Shown here: positions 1 through 10,967 of the stretch, piece by piece
How the letters are laid out: every line of letters begins with the position of its first letter
Numbering within the stretch: position 1 is the stretch's first letter
Source of the DNA: Sanguinoderma infundibulare
Taxonomy: Eukaryota; Basidiomycota; Agaricomycetes; Polyporales; Polyporaceae
Length of the DNA: 64,000 nucleotides
Direction of reading: 5' to 3'
Assembly: GCA_032821775.1 (NCBI GenBank)
Contig: JAVLRN010000005.1
Location: 2,046,001-2,110,000 of the forward strand
The notes under the pieces: model-generated
What the model saw: only the letters and a program-made list of their open reading frames with translations
Databases searched by the model: none
Told to the model about the DNA's origin: nothing
Translations under genes and position numbers: made by a program

Positions 1-709
1 TTTTCTTTGTCCTGACAGGATGCACCTGACACCCTGCAGTCGCACCGTTGCGGTCTCGGCCGACGCCCGCCCGCGAGGAGTGCTGCTTCTTTGCTGATTT
101 CATTGTACACCCGAGCATCAGACTGCGAGTGCGATGGATGATTGACACTCAATCACCGCCGAGGATCCGGAGGCCCCTGGGCTTGCGAGATCGATTAGCG
201 TGAGGGCGGGTTGGGGGCGCGCCGCGGTGGGTCGGGGAGGACGAACAAGTGTGAAAGACTGGTATAGTTTGCGTAGTAGTATGATGTGGGGTGTGAGAGG
301 GAATGAGGATTGGATTTGCGGTTTGTGTGTGCATGAGAGGCGGGTGACGGGAGCCAGACGACGGGACGGGCGGCTATAGAAGAGGGCGGAGTTTTGAGGG
401 GAGAGAGGAGACGAGGCTCCTTTAGCGAGCTTTTCTGCTCTCAACGACCTCCTTCATCCTACTTAGTCCTCTACTATTTACTCGAGTCCACCCTACTGTA
501 GTAGTCTTGGGCAGTCCCCTTCTCAGTCTTCGCCCTCAAAAATTGGTTTCTTCAAGAAATTCGCCCTATTACGACCTATAGCCCTCCTGCGCATAGTTAC
601 CCATCGGACGCCTCCTGCTGCTTCTACCTCTCGCCGCTTCTTGCTTGCTCTCGCGCAATCCGCTCTCCCAAAAACATCAAGTAATACCTAATCCAACATC
701 TTACAGCCC
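1..709. promoter_or_regulatory. 5' flank of the Pumilio-family gene
   Basis: No gene is supported here. The last 250 bases before the ATG at 710 are rich in C and T on the + strand, which is usual for highly expressed fungal genes and fits a promoter and 5' leader. Short open frames on both strands show no family motif and no consistent splice structure. Confidence 0.4.
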
Positions 710-3700
710 ATGTCTCTTTCGGCCAACGACAACTCCTTCTCTCGCGTGTCCTCTGGCAAGACCCCGCCTCCGGCCCCCTCCGCTGCGTATGCTAAACGGT
801 CCGTCTCCTTTCCATCCATCCATCCTCAGATCGTACAATCAGCCTCAGCTAATCCTTTGTCGCTGTCTCCAGCGCGAGGGAGCTGGAAGCTGAGCAGAGC
901 ATCGGCGCCAGATACAGGCCGCCCGCACTGCGCGCCCTCGCCTCCGGTGGCTCCCCTCCTAACGAACATCCCGCTTCCGCCAACGCTCCAGCCGATACCT
1001 CCATCCTTCCACCCACCAACTATCCCCCGGGGTTCCGCAGGGCTAGGGCCGGCACCCTTCCCTCCAATGTGCAGCTTGCCGCGCAGCGCTTCGCTGCGGC
1101 TTCGAGCAATTTAGGCAGTCCCGCCGGGTCCACCGATAGTTTCGCCGACCAGCTCAGGCAGCGCAATGATCTGGGTACCCCCACGTCCACGTCAGCGACC
1201 ACAGGCCCTGTACGCCCAGGTTTACGTCACTCGGCCTCCGTCGCTTCGTCGGTCGCTTCGTCTGCGCTTACCGAACGCAACAGTCGCCTCAGATCCGGCT
1301 CGCTCACGCTCCCAACGGGCGGGCTGACCAACGCATTTGGTCCGTCCATTTTCTCCTCGTCGTGGCTCTCGTCGCGGAACGGTGGGAACGGATTGCCGAT
1401 CCTAGACGATTTGCGTTCCGTGGCATCCATGGACGACGAGTTTGACGTCCACACTCTCGACTACCTGGGCTTGGACGATGGCATGCGCCACCCGCCCGCG
1501 GCGACGATCTCAGAGCTCCGCAACCAGGCCCAAGCCGCGATTACCGTCAACCTAAACAACAATCCGTCCCGCATGCGCGCCAGCACGGTCTCAAACCCGT
1601 ACCACTTGCGCCCCACTGCTGCCTCGCTGCTGTCTCCCACGAGCGCGGCAGAGGAGGAAGAGGAGATTTACGAGAACGACTTGTACCACCAGGGCATGGA
1701 CTCGTACGGTGAGACCGATACCAACGCCTATCTCTCCGCGAACTACGTCGCCCAGGGCTTCAAGCAATCAGACCACCTCGGCGTGGGCCTCGCGACCCGC
1801 CCCCGTGCCATTTCCGTGGGCACTCTCGATGACTCTGCTTCCAGGCTTCATCGCCGCGCCGGCGTGGGTGAGCTGCAGTCAGCCTTTGGCGCTGACATCC
1901 AGCTCCATGCTGGTCTCGGGGCGTCGGCCATGAACCCAGCGGGTATTCTGCGCTCAGAGAAGGCCACCGTCCCCAGGAGCAATCTTACCGCGAGCGTGCA
2001 CTTCCCCAACCCCGAGCCGCCTGTGAGCCGCGCTTCTGCGTACCTCGCCGCCCCTTCGACGAACCAGAACCGTGCTGTTTCGCCGAAGTCGGAGAATTCC
2101 TCCACCCAGATGCAGACCCCTACCCGCTCCCTGTGGATTGGTAACCTGGACAGCTCGTTCACGAGCGAGCAGCTCATCCACGTGTTCGCCCCGTACGGTG
2201 CTATCGAGTCCCTGAGGCTGCTTCCTGAGAAGGTCGGTCAATTTGGCGTGCTGCGGTACTTTTTAGAGGCTGACATCGTCTTGACCTGGCGCGTAGGAGT
2301 GTGGCTTCGTCAACTTCGTCGATCAGGCCGACGCGATTCGTGCCAAAGATGATGTCCTCAACCGCCTTGGTGGCGACATCGGGATGCCGAACGGTCAGAC
2401 CGTCCGCATCGGGTTTGGCAAGGCAGACAGCGCGCCTGTCGCTCCCGCGAAAGGTGCCAATCTGAACAGCCCGATCGCCACATCGCCTGGCGGTGCCTTG
2501 GGCAAGAGTGGCAGCCAGAACGTTGGCCTCTCGGGTATGGATGCCCAGCTGCAGTCGACTCCTACCCGTGCCCTCTGGATCGGATCTATCCCGTCAACGA
2601 CGACGCCTGCTACGATCCTTAGTGTTTTCAGCCCTTACGGCCCCATCGAGTCGGCTCGTGTTCTCACACACAAAAACTGCGGCTTCAGTACGTGGTTGAT
2701 GATCCTTAGCGTGATCGGCAGGGGCTGACGGCCTTTACGCAGTTAACTTCGAGCGTCTTGACGATGCCGTGAGGGCGCGCAAGGCCCTCAACGGTCGTGA
2801 CGTCCTTGGCAGCGACGTCGGCGCTATCCGTATTGGCTTCGCCAAGGTCCCTGTCAAGAACGGCCAGGATGGTAGCGGCGGCCAAGACGAGGCCTCGAAC
2901 GTCAGTGTCCAGGGTGTCGGCGATCTGAGCGTCGGTGCTACGATCCATGCCCTTCGCAACATCAAGGGGGCGTCGACCATCCCGGTGGACCAGCAGGTGC
3001 TCAGTGGCTCCCTGGAGAACTACCGGTCGAACTTGCTGCTCAGCATGATCGCCTCGGGCGCACATACTGGCTATGACGGTGTTAGCAAGCCTGCCGGATG
3101 GGCCGCGTCGGTCACTGAGCAGCAGATGATTCTGAAGGAGTTAAGCGGAGGTAGTCCTGACGCGGAGGCGGACATTCAGACCCTTGCCGGTGCGTTCAAC
3201 CATCTATCTGTCCCCATATTGTGACCATCGCTCACTTGCAGTCTGCAGAGTTCCGGCCTCCGACCATGTATTATACAACTATCCCTCTGGTCTCTGAGAG
3301 ACCGCACAACAGGCGTTGGGATGCTTCGAAGCTTCGCGAACTGCGCAAGAGGCTCGACACGAGTACCATCACGACCGAGGAGATCGACAACGTCGCGGCG
3401 GACTTCCTCGATGGCGAGATTGTCGACCTTGCTTCGGACTGGCTTGGCAACACGGTGGGTTCCCAGGAGTGTGCGATTGCGGGTGCAGGATCGCTGACCG
3501 TAGTCTCCTTATGCAGGTCGTGCAGAAGCTCTTCGAGAAGTGCTCCCCTGGACCTAGGCTTGCTATGCTCGAGCGCATCGCCCCCCATCTCGCCATGATC
3601 GGCATCCACAAGAACGGTACTTGGGCTGCCCAGAAGATTATTGAGTGCGTTCAGACCCCGGAGGAAGTCAGCCTCATTACCGCGAATTTGCGTCCCTATG

Positions 3701-4960
3701 TTCCCCCGCTCCTTCTGGACCAGTTTGGAAACTATGTTGTGCAGTAAGTTGATGTCCCAACGGTTGTTCAGGTACTGGGTACTGATTGATCGCAGGTGCT
3801 GCCTTCGTTTCGGCGCGCCCTCGACCGACTTCCTGTTTGACGCGATGGGGGACCGGCTCTGGGAGATCGCGCAGGGTCGCTTCGGTGCTCGTAGTATGAG
3901 GGCGTGTCTCGAGAGCTCCCACATCACCCTCAACCAGCAACGTCGCATCGCCACCGCCATCATCCTTAACTCGATCCCTCTCGCGACTAACCCGAACGGC
4001 GCGCTGCTGCTGACTTGGCTTCTCGACACCTCGAGCTTCCCGTCACGCTACAACCTCCTGGCGCCTCGCTTCACTCCACATCTGTCGCACCTGTGCACGC
4101 ACAAGCTGGCGTCACTGACGGTGCTCCGCATCGTCAATCAAAAGGTCGAGCCTGAGGCGTCCAAGCAGATTGTCGAGGCGTTGTTCAACTCTCCTGGAGA
4201 TCACGTCCTCACCGACGTCCTCGGCGACCAGGTCAACGGTGTTGCCGTCGTTCACAAGATCCTCACTAGCCCTTTCGTTGACCCTGCTCAGCGCCCCAAC
4301 TACGTCGAAGCCACAAAGCGCGTCCTCATCGAGCTGAAGGTCATCGCCACTCAGGCGTACCGCCGCCTGATTGAGGAAGTTGGCCTGCCTGTCCCTAACC
4401 TGCAACCGACGTACACGACGAACATCCCGCAGCCCAGCGGCAAGGCGAAGTACAACCAGCAGAGCCAGTTTGGTGTGCCAGGTCTTCCGGCAGGCTACCC
4501 GTCGAACGATCAGGGTCTGCAGTCCATGATGGCGGCTCTCCAAATGGGTGGGCAGAACGCCGCTTCTGGTCCTCCTCGCCTCCAGATCGACCCGGGCTAC
4601 GGCCAGAATGGTGCTGGCCCTCAGCAACAACAACAGCAGCGTGGCGGTCGTTCTAACCCGCCGTCCGCGTTCTCCCCAAACACCGATCCCTTCAACCCAT
4701 TCGGGGTCCGCACACCCGACGCTACCACTCCGAGAAGCGGTCCTCGTCGCAACGGCGGTGCGCCAGCGAACAACGCCGTGCCATCGCCGATCCCGTATGG
4801 GACGCAGTCCCCCAACATGTCCCAAGCTGCCAACATCCTCCAACCGCAGTATAACGGGATGGCACCGCAGTCCGTCCCGCCCCACGTCTACCAGGCGTAT
4901 ATGTATCAGATGTACCAACAACAGCAGAACCCATCGAACATGGGCACCTTCCACGCTTAG
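710..4960 (+). CDS. Jsn1/Puf1-type RNA-binding protein: two RRMs plus Pumilio repeats
   Basis: The protein should bind 3' UTR elements of mRNAs and control their decay, translation or localisation. My model has seven exons: 710-798, 873-2232, 2297-2687, 2743-3189, 3249-3454, 3517-3743 and 3796-4960. They join in frame to 1294 residues. RRM1 starts near residue 447 (RSLWIGNL, then CGFVNF across an intron). RRM2 starts near residue 572 (ALWIGSI, then CGFINF). Pumilio repeats span about residues 790-1105, with QFGNYVVQCCLRFG and GARSMRACLE typical of Puf modules. The first 400 residues are Ser/Ala-rich and low complexity; the tail from about 1180 is Q, N and P rich. RRM plus PUF is the layout of yeast Jsn1/Puf1 and Puf2. 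The ATG at 710 opens the first exon, and the intron at 799-872 restores the frame. Splice sites are inferred by eye. Confidence 0.93.
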
Positions 4961-5582
4961 AGTCCTCATCCTCGAACGTCAACCGCTATCGGTTTCACGA
5001 TTTGTAACGAACTGCTCCCAGGAACATGCTGTTGAGCATTGAGGATACTCCGTTCTTTCTCCCTACGTTGCTTCCTGTGTTTTTTTACATATTGTCGTAT
5101 TGACCCACACAGCGGCACCGCGCGTTTGCTCTTGCTGGGCATCCGCGCTGCAATCCCGCGCTCTCCCCCGATACCCCCTCCCCCCACAATACGTCACACT
5201 CCCAATGGCCCTCTATTGTCGTCTCGCGCACTCTCATTTGTTCCAATATTACACCAAAATTGGACGCGGTTCGGGCTGTAGGACGGTATCGGGCGAAGAT
5301 ACTGTACTGAAGGGTGACTGCTTTGGTTTGCATATCGTCTTTTTCTCTCAATCTCCCAATCTTCTCATCTCCACTCTGGCCGCGTATTATGTATTACATA
5401 CTGGAGGCCTTGTATACGGGGCCGCTGAATCATAGAAGAAATAACGCGTCCACCCTGTCTGCTGCCAGCCCGATTAGGGATTTCCAGACTCGAGTGGTAA
5501 GGCGTAAGGATGAACCAAGTAGTGCTAAGCGAATACACGAGGTATAGTACAAGCGAATATATCGGTGAATAAGTTACCGCCG
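4961..5582. other. Convergent intergenic region
   Basis: This lies between the stop codons of the + strand Pumilio gene and the - strand deacetylase, so it should hold both 3' UTRs and terminators. It has pyrimidine-rich and AT-rich stretches. I see no gene, repeat or clear polyadenylation signal that I would defend. Confidence 0.5.
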
Positions 5583-7648
5583 TCAAACGTCCTCCGAGTC
5601 GACGTCCATCTCGTCCCCTGGATCCGAAACAGTCTCCTCTTCCCTGCCGCCATTGACCATGAGCCTGCCGAGGTCAATCTTGGGACCATGTATCCCCGCC
5701 CGCTCCCTCTCCGTGATGATCTGGTGCAACACAGGATCCCACCTCGCCCCTCCTTGGAAGAAGTGTCTTCGCACCCCGCGCGCGGGTACATCGTTCGCCC
5801 ACGATTCATGCCCACAGCCGAGTTCAAAGTACCCGTTCTCGTGCTCCTCTAGCCGGGGAACGTCGTAGACCTCCCCCGTGAGGAGGCTCATGCGCTTTTT
5901 GCCGCTGCGCGTGTTTCTGTGTCGGGGTCGGGCGTGCGAGTGCGAAGAGTCGGATTCCGAGTCGGACTCGGACTCGGACTGGGCCAAGGCGTCTTGCATG
6001 TTGTACACGAAGCGAGAATGTTCTGGCATCGCTCAGGTGAGGTCGCATTGCAGGATGAAGTGGAAAACGGGTGATTACGCACGGGCCAAGTGCTCGTCGA
6101 GTTCATCATAGGGTGCCTGTTCATGAGCGTTGCCGATGCCGAGGAACTCGCCTACGCTTGCTCGCGGGACGTCTTGCAGCCCTACAGAGGGTGCGGGGCG
6201 TAGTTGTGACAGTTGTTGCAACGCTTTCGACCTGGTTTATGTTCAGTACACATATGGACTGACATATATGCAATGCTCGCTCACCGGACTTCGTCCAGCG
6301 AATCGGCGTTCATGTCGTCCATGTTGCTCTCGGCGACCTCCAGCCGGTATCGAGGCCCGAACCACTCGAAATATTCGTTCCACGGGAGGTTGAGGTCGAT
6401 CTCGTTCTCGACGCCGAGCGCGCAGGCTGTCTCATACGTCCATGTACGCGCGACGTTCTTGACCGTGTACCCACCGCCGCCGAGCAGCATGAGCGGTATG
6501 TTCTTCTGGCGGACGTACTGCACGCAGCTCGCGTGGCCTTGCATTGTTAGGTTGAGACAGCCGAGCTTGTCTCCAGAGAGCGAGTCGGCGCCGCATTGGA
6601 GTACGATGGCCGACGGCTGGAAGACTTCGATAATCTTGTCTATGACCTGGGGCCGGGGCCAAACGTGAGCTTATCCCTGACGACTCGCAGCCTCAGCCAC
6701 CAGCCTGCACGCCCATGACGGCAGCCGCGTGGGAGACACAAAGAGGATTACTCACCGGCTGGAACACGCTCTTGTATGCGTTGTCCGTGATCCCATCCTT
6801 GAGCGGAATGTTCAATGCGTACCCCTTCCCTTTGCCCCTTCCCTCGTCGTTTTGTGTTCCGGTCCCGGGGAAGTATTCACCAAACTTGTGGAAGGAACAT
6901 GTCATGACGCGATCTGTGGTATAAAAGGCCTCCTCGACGCCGTCTCCGTGATGGCAGTCGATGTCGATGTAGAGGACGCGGGGGACGGTGCGAAGCATCT
7001 CAAGGATGCCGAGGACGATGTCATTCACGTAGCAGAAGCCGGAGGCCTCGCGCTTCTTCGCGTGGTGGAGGCCGCCGGCCCAGTTGATCGCGATGTCGCA
7101 CTGGCCCTCCATGAGTCGTTGCGCGGCGGCTGAGAGTGCCATGCTTGAGCGGGGTATAGAGCGAGGGCCGAGGGCAGGAAAGTGGAATACACGCACCGAC
7201 GGACCCTCCTGCAGATATCGAACAGAACTCGAACACACCCTCGAAAGGTGGATTGTCATCGCCCACCAGAAACTGAAACCCGTTGTAAGTGAGATCCCGA
7301 GCGTTGTCGGGTGTGACCCTGGACAGAAAGTGGATGTATTCGTCGGTGTGGAATTTTGTCATTGCTTCCGCACTCGCGCGTTTTGCTCTCTGCTCTGAAG
7401 CCTTCAGCGCGAACGTCGCGCGTATAACAAGAGAAACACTGACCAGAACGCGCATCTTCGGGAGCATGTCGTATGCGGAGACGAGCTCGTGGGTGATCCG
7501 CATCCGCTGGGGCTTCATGGGGTGTGTGGTGCCAAAGCTATAGCACCCAATGTCCGCTGTTTCTCGCGTCAGCCTCGGAGAACTCGTGGCGAAGGGAAAA
7601 CTCGTCATACTCACGGTCATAGTAGTATACGACGCGCCGTCGGGACAT
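5583..7648 (-). CDS. Class I histone deacetylase, Hos2/HDAC3-like
   Basis: A zinc-dependent deacetylase that removes acetyl groups from histone lysines, probably in a Set3-like corepressor complex. Seven exons (high to low): 7615-7648, 7444-7556, 7197-7389, 6756-7129, 6285-6646, 6083-6231 and 5583-6031, giving 557 residues. Seen in the protein: the start YYDPDIG, the HPMKP motif, [15 protein letters not shown] near residue 130 with the catalytic His pair, a zinc-binding DIDCHHGDG near 170, and [15 protein letters not shown] near 295 with the catalytic Tyr. The DPD start and the RALQQL..APS..DVP segment after the core resemble HDAC3/Hos2 more than Rpd3. The tail of about 150 residues has an acidic Ser run ([12 protein letters not shown]) and ends in acidic residues; I do not recognise it. 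A splice at 7390-7443 removes 14 residues that would otherwise stay in frame. Very likely active. Confidence 0.93.
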
Positions 7649-7864
7649 GGAGAAAGGAGGGTAGCGAGAGAGAGAGAAGAGAGAGAGGCTATCGGCGAGA
7701 CGCCGTCCACATTGACCTCGGCCCGGCTTTTAACGGCCCGGCACCAGAACCAATGACAAGACAGGTGTGGTGTGGAGGCGCCGATTCCGTCTCCGTTCAA
7801 CGTCCAACGTCCAACGTTCAACGCTGTTACGTCTCTGTTCGTCGCGCTCGCCGAGGTTTCAAGT
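7649..7864. promoter_or_regulatory. Divergent promoter between deacetylase and Met-Gly protein genes
   Basis: About 215 bases separate the two start codons on opposite strands. The stretch contains a GAGA-like run (7665-7690) and three near-copies of GTCCAACGT/GTTCAACG at 7795-7825. No TATA box is evident. It must serve both genes, so a bidirectional promoter is inferred from spacing only. Confidence 0.4.
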
Positions 7865-8584
7865 ATGGGGTCATCAGCATCAAAGCCTGCCGCGCGAAAG
7901 CTCGCCAGAACACCACCTGCATGGGCAGGTGCAAGAACTCCCAATCCCAACGTCGGCGAGCAACTTCACCCTCACGCGCGACCTCCGCCGAGGGCTAGTG
8001 AGACAAAAGATGAAGGTGCGTAAGACGTGAAACATGAGGCAGTCCCTCGCTGACGTGGACCCTAGCTATCGAGCGCGATGCTCGTGATCCGCACTTCCTG
8101 TCGAATCTGAGCAAGCTGGGCCCCGTCAAAGTTGACCACCATATGCAAACAATACCGGCATGTGACACCACTCTCATCCAATTCATTTACTCACTTCAGT
8201 CGGTTGTACTCAAGGCGGCTGCTTCTGCGCAACACATACACCAGACGCGGCTGCGTTCGGAAGAGGAAGCGCGCTCTCCGCGGTCAATACGGAATCGGCT
8301 TGTGGCCGAGTCTCTCCTCGAGCTCCTGGAGGAACGTAAGTACGTCGCAACGCAAAAGGACCTCGAGGCACTCGTGAAGAAATATGGCGTGGACTTGGAC
8401 AAGTTGGAGCGTCTTGCCCGCCATGTCAACAGTGTGTCTATCAACCAAGACACGGTCAAGAGATGGGTTGGTGAAGATGGTCACGAGAATGTGTCCATGC
8501 TCGTAAGTAACGTGTCCTCTGCTCGTCTCTGCGCGAAGCTAATTCGACTATCCTTAGGCTGCATGGGTCAACCCGAAGATAGAG
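7865..8584 (+). CDS. Small Met-Gly protein of unknown function, helical
   Basis: Exons 7865-8015, 8066-8502 and 8558-8584 join to 204 residues. The start MGSSASKPAARK has Gly2 and Ser6, the pattern expected for N-myristoylation, and a basic patch that could help membrane binding. The N-terminal 50 residues are Pro-rich. The rest is charged and helical (LLELLEERK, LEALVKKYGVDLDKLERL). The protein ends in AAWVNPKI. The pattern resembles a conserved small fungal protein, but I cannot name the family with confidence. It starts about 215 bases from the deacetylase ATG on the opposite strand, so the two genes probably share a divergent promoter. The segment coded by 8143-8215 looks less conserved and may hide a further intron. 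Confidence 0.7.
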
Positions 8585-10250
8585 CCAGAGAAGCCGATGC
8601 TAGGTTCAAGTCATTGACCTTGATTATTGACTATGGATGCCCCCAATAATACAGCAGTACCCCCACTCCGTAGGTTGGATTCCAACTGAGGTACGCTGGC
8701 GTTCTAAGGTGGTTTAATAGCGTTCGTTCGAGGCAATCTGCCTGCACTCGTCCATTACCACTCTCGACACTAATCCCGGAGGACTTTTGGTAAATACAAG
8801 CACTGAGCACTAGACTCCGCATGCACACCCATGATTGTCTAGTATATGCGCTCTGATATTTTGTTGTGTCCGGTATCACGTTCAAACTATTGTACGTCAG
8901 ACTATTGTACACCCGTTGGTCTTTCGGATACGCTTAAAGCAACATGAAGCTGTACCAAAGCAAACCGAAGTCCAATAGCACGGATACAAAGAGTCGGTAC
9001 CATCAATCAGATAGATAAATCCTCCTCTGTAATGTTGGCAAGGGCTCGGGGATGAGTACTGGGATGGAGTGGCCAAAGACGACAGTGAACCAGTGGTAGA
9101 CAGGACGCGAAAACGAAGATGAGGACGATCATCAGAGTGAAAGTGCAGACTTGAATATATGTTTGATGAGGTCGAGGATGGGGTGTGCATATCTTGACTA
9201 ACGCTGTCGTAGAAGCGACGGGGCGGGCTTGTCGTCCACAGGCAGGAGCAAGAGCACGAGGGAATTGGGACAGCAGCCAAATTGTTGGACGGACCTTTCT
9301 CAAAGCCTTTCTCAAAGCTCTCCGCATTCTTCTCTCCACATCTGCCATGCTCTATCCTTCGAAATCCTCTATGACAACTACAAAAACAATCTCAGATTTT
9401 TTTGACGCAAAAGCTTCGTGAACTCACCTGTCGCTATGTGTACCCGCAAGTCACGGTCCTCTTCGTTCGGCGGGCTGGAAAAGAGATTTGGAAGCAAATG
9501 GAAGAGGCAGGACTGAGGATCGACATCATGAATGGCCAAGCCGGCGCAAGGGGAGCCGGCATGTCCGCGTGGCGCTGGCATTCAAGTTCTGGATGCCGCA
9601 TTCAAATTGTTTTGTGTGGTGCGTACACAAATGTCCAAACAATCGCTGAGCCACCCAATACCGACTGGTCCGTCTCGTTCTACCATCAGCAAAAGTGCAT
9701 TCCGCCTGCGCGGCAAGGGGTGCACTTGCGTTCGCTTGCAAGCAGTCCGTTCGGGCCGATTTCGGCCGGACTTCCCTTGGGTTGTTGTCGATTCCAGCTG
9801 GGGCCGATTCAGGGGGTCGCAAGCGCGTGCACAGACACGCAGACGCAGGTCAGTTGCAATTCAAACAAGCGGTGGAAGGCGAGCCGCGCGCTCGCGGAGT
9901 GAAGGTCTCGGGTGTGGGCGAGGGGCTAACTGGTACTGTGGCGGGCTAGGGCATGAGCGGCCCGAGTGATTCTTATAATGTATTTAAATGCGCTGGTTAC
10001 AATACATGGTATGCATTCTATCATAAGGGAATGTCTGCAAGCAAAGGGAGTCAGAGAAATCATACAGGGTCAATAGTAACAGTTATGGGGGATCCTTTAG
10101 CTTACATCTGCTTGGGCGCAAAGGGAGACAATGCTATTGTGACCTGTATTTCCGGTTGCATTACCATTTTGGGATAGCACACAATTGATGGGATGGCAAA
10201 AATGATAGGTTGTGATTGGATCCAGACAGATACAAATGCGCCCGCGCGAA
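8585..10250. other. Intergenic region with no supported gene
   Basis: Several open frames exist on both strands, but none shows domain motifs, splice continuity or a consistent codon pattern. The segment 9960-10250 is more AT-rich than its neighbours. A minus-strand frame at 9007-9348 is listed separately as a weak candidate. Confidence 0.4.
9007..9348 (-). CDS. Weak candidate ORF, one hydrophobic segment
   Basis: The frame of 113 residues begins with a very basic stretch (MADVERRMRRALRKALRKVR) and has one hydrophobic segment near residues 70-90 that could be a membrane helix. No family is recognised. A possible intron (GTCAAGAT to ..AAG) would alter the second half. It may be chance. Confidence 0.15.
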   Translation of the reverse strand: MADVERRMRRALRKALRKVRPTIWLLSQFPRALAPACGRQARPVASTTALVKICTPHPRPHQTYIQVCTFTLMIVLIFVFASCLPLVHCRLWPLHPSTHPRALANITEEDLSI

Positions 10251-10260
10251 AACGGAAACC

Positions 10261-10752
10261 CTACACTTCACCCGCTGATGCCCCGCCGCCAGAGCCGCCC
10301 CCCGAAGGCACCATGTGTGCCGCGACCCGACTGTGGTGCTCCGCCAGTTGCTGATGATGCGCCCGTCTGGCCTGGAGCACCCGCTCGTGAAGAGTGGGTT
10401 CCGTGGGCCCATCGCCGCTGCCGTTCTCTGCCCGTCGCCACCGCATATGGACCTTGATGTTGCCCCGGGGGTGTCCAAAGAGCCACCTAATGAATGCCAT
10501 GTCAGTGCGCTGTAGACGGGGGATGAAGTGAATGTACCGATTGTAGTAGGTTATGATATTCTCCGTTAGCGTCTCCTTGTTGCTCAGAGGGTCGGGGATG
10601 GGCTCGTAGTCGTCGCGGTTGTCGAAATCCTCTTGCTCCACCTCGAGCAGCTCGAGAAGCGCGGCGTGAAAAGCTTGCTTGGATGAGTCGCTGTTGACAG
10701 ACTCGTCCCACCGGAGGTCATTGCCCAGGAGAAAGTAGAGCTGTGAAGGCAT
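10261..10752 (-). CDS. C-terminal part of an unrecognised protein, 5' end cut by a repeat
   Basis: The frame codes for 163 residues: an acidic helical start (LLELLEVEQEDFDNRDDYE), a middle with IRWLFGHPRGNIKVHMRW, and a Gly/Ser-rich end. I do not recognise it. The open frame continues upstream to IEQH directly after a consensus AG acceptor (TTGTACAG), so the ATG at 10750-10752 may be internal and this may be a last exon. The sequence upstream is the dispersed repeat at 10751-10905, whose copy at 29.8 kb is joined to unrelated sequence. The likely reading is therefore a truncated gene. Confidence 0.35.
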   Translation of the reverse strand: MPSQLYFLLGNDLRWDESVNSDSSKQAFHAALLELLEVEQEDFDNRDDYEPIPDPLSNKETLTENIITYYNRYIHFIPRLQRTDMAFIRWLFGHPRGNIKVHMRWRRAENGSGDGPTEPTLHERVLQARRAHHQQLAEHHSRVAAHMVPSGGGSGGGASAGEV

Positions 10753-10905
10753 ATGCTGTTCAATCTGTACAAAAATTAAATTTCTCGCGCACAGCGCTTA
10801 TTTGGATTTTCTCGCGTGCGCAAATCCATTCTCGCGCACAGATTAGTTTTCTCGCGCACAATTCCATTCTCGCGCGCAGATTAGTTTTCTCATGCAATCT
10901 CGAGG
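10751..10905. repeat. Dispersed repeat, copy 1, with TTCTCGCGC motif array
   Basis: Bases 10751-10822 match the reverse complement of 29766-29833 with only a few differences, including ATGCTGTTCAATCTGTACAA and the following AAATTAAATTTCTCGCGC block. To the right the motif TTCTCGCG recurs at least five times. A 38-base unit beginning CCATTCTCGCGC is tandemly duplicated at 10826 and 10864, the second copy being degenerate at its end. The family is unknown. The copies lie in opposite orientation about 19 kb apart. Confidence 0.8.
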
Positions 10906-10967
10906 GGCACAGAAAACTACAAGGCTGCATGCCTCTGCAACTCCACAGTTCAATACATTTGTTGCAT

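Noticed and set aside
4112..4969. 285-residue minus-strand open frame
   Set aside because: It lies antisense to the Pumilio repeats and is a shadow of their codon bias.
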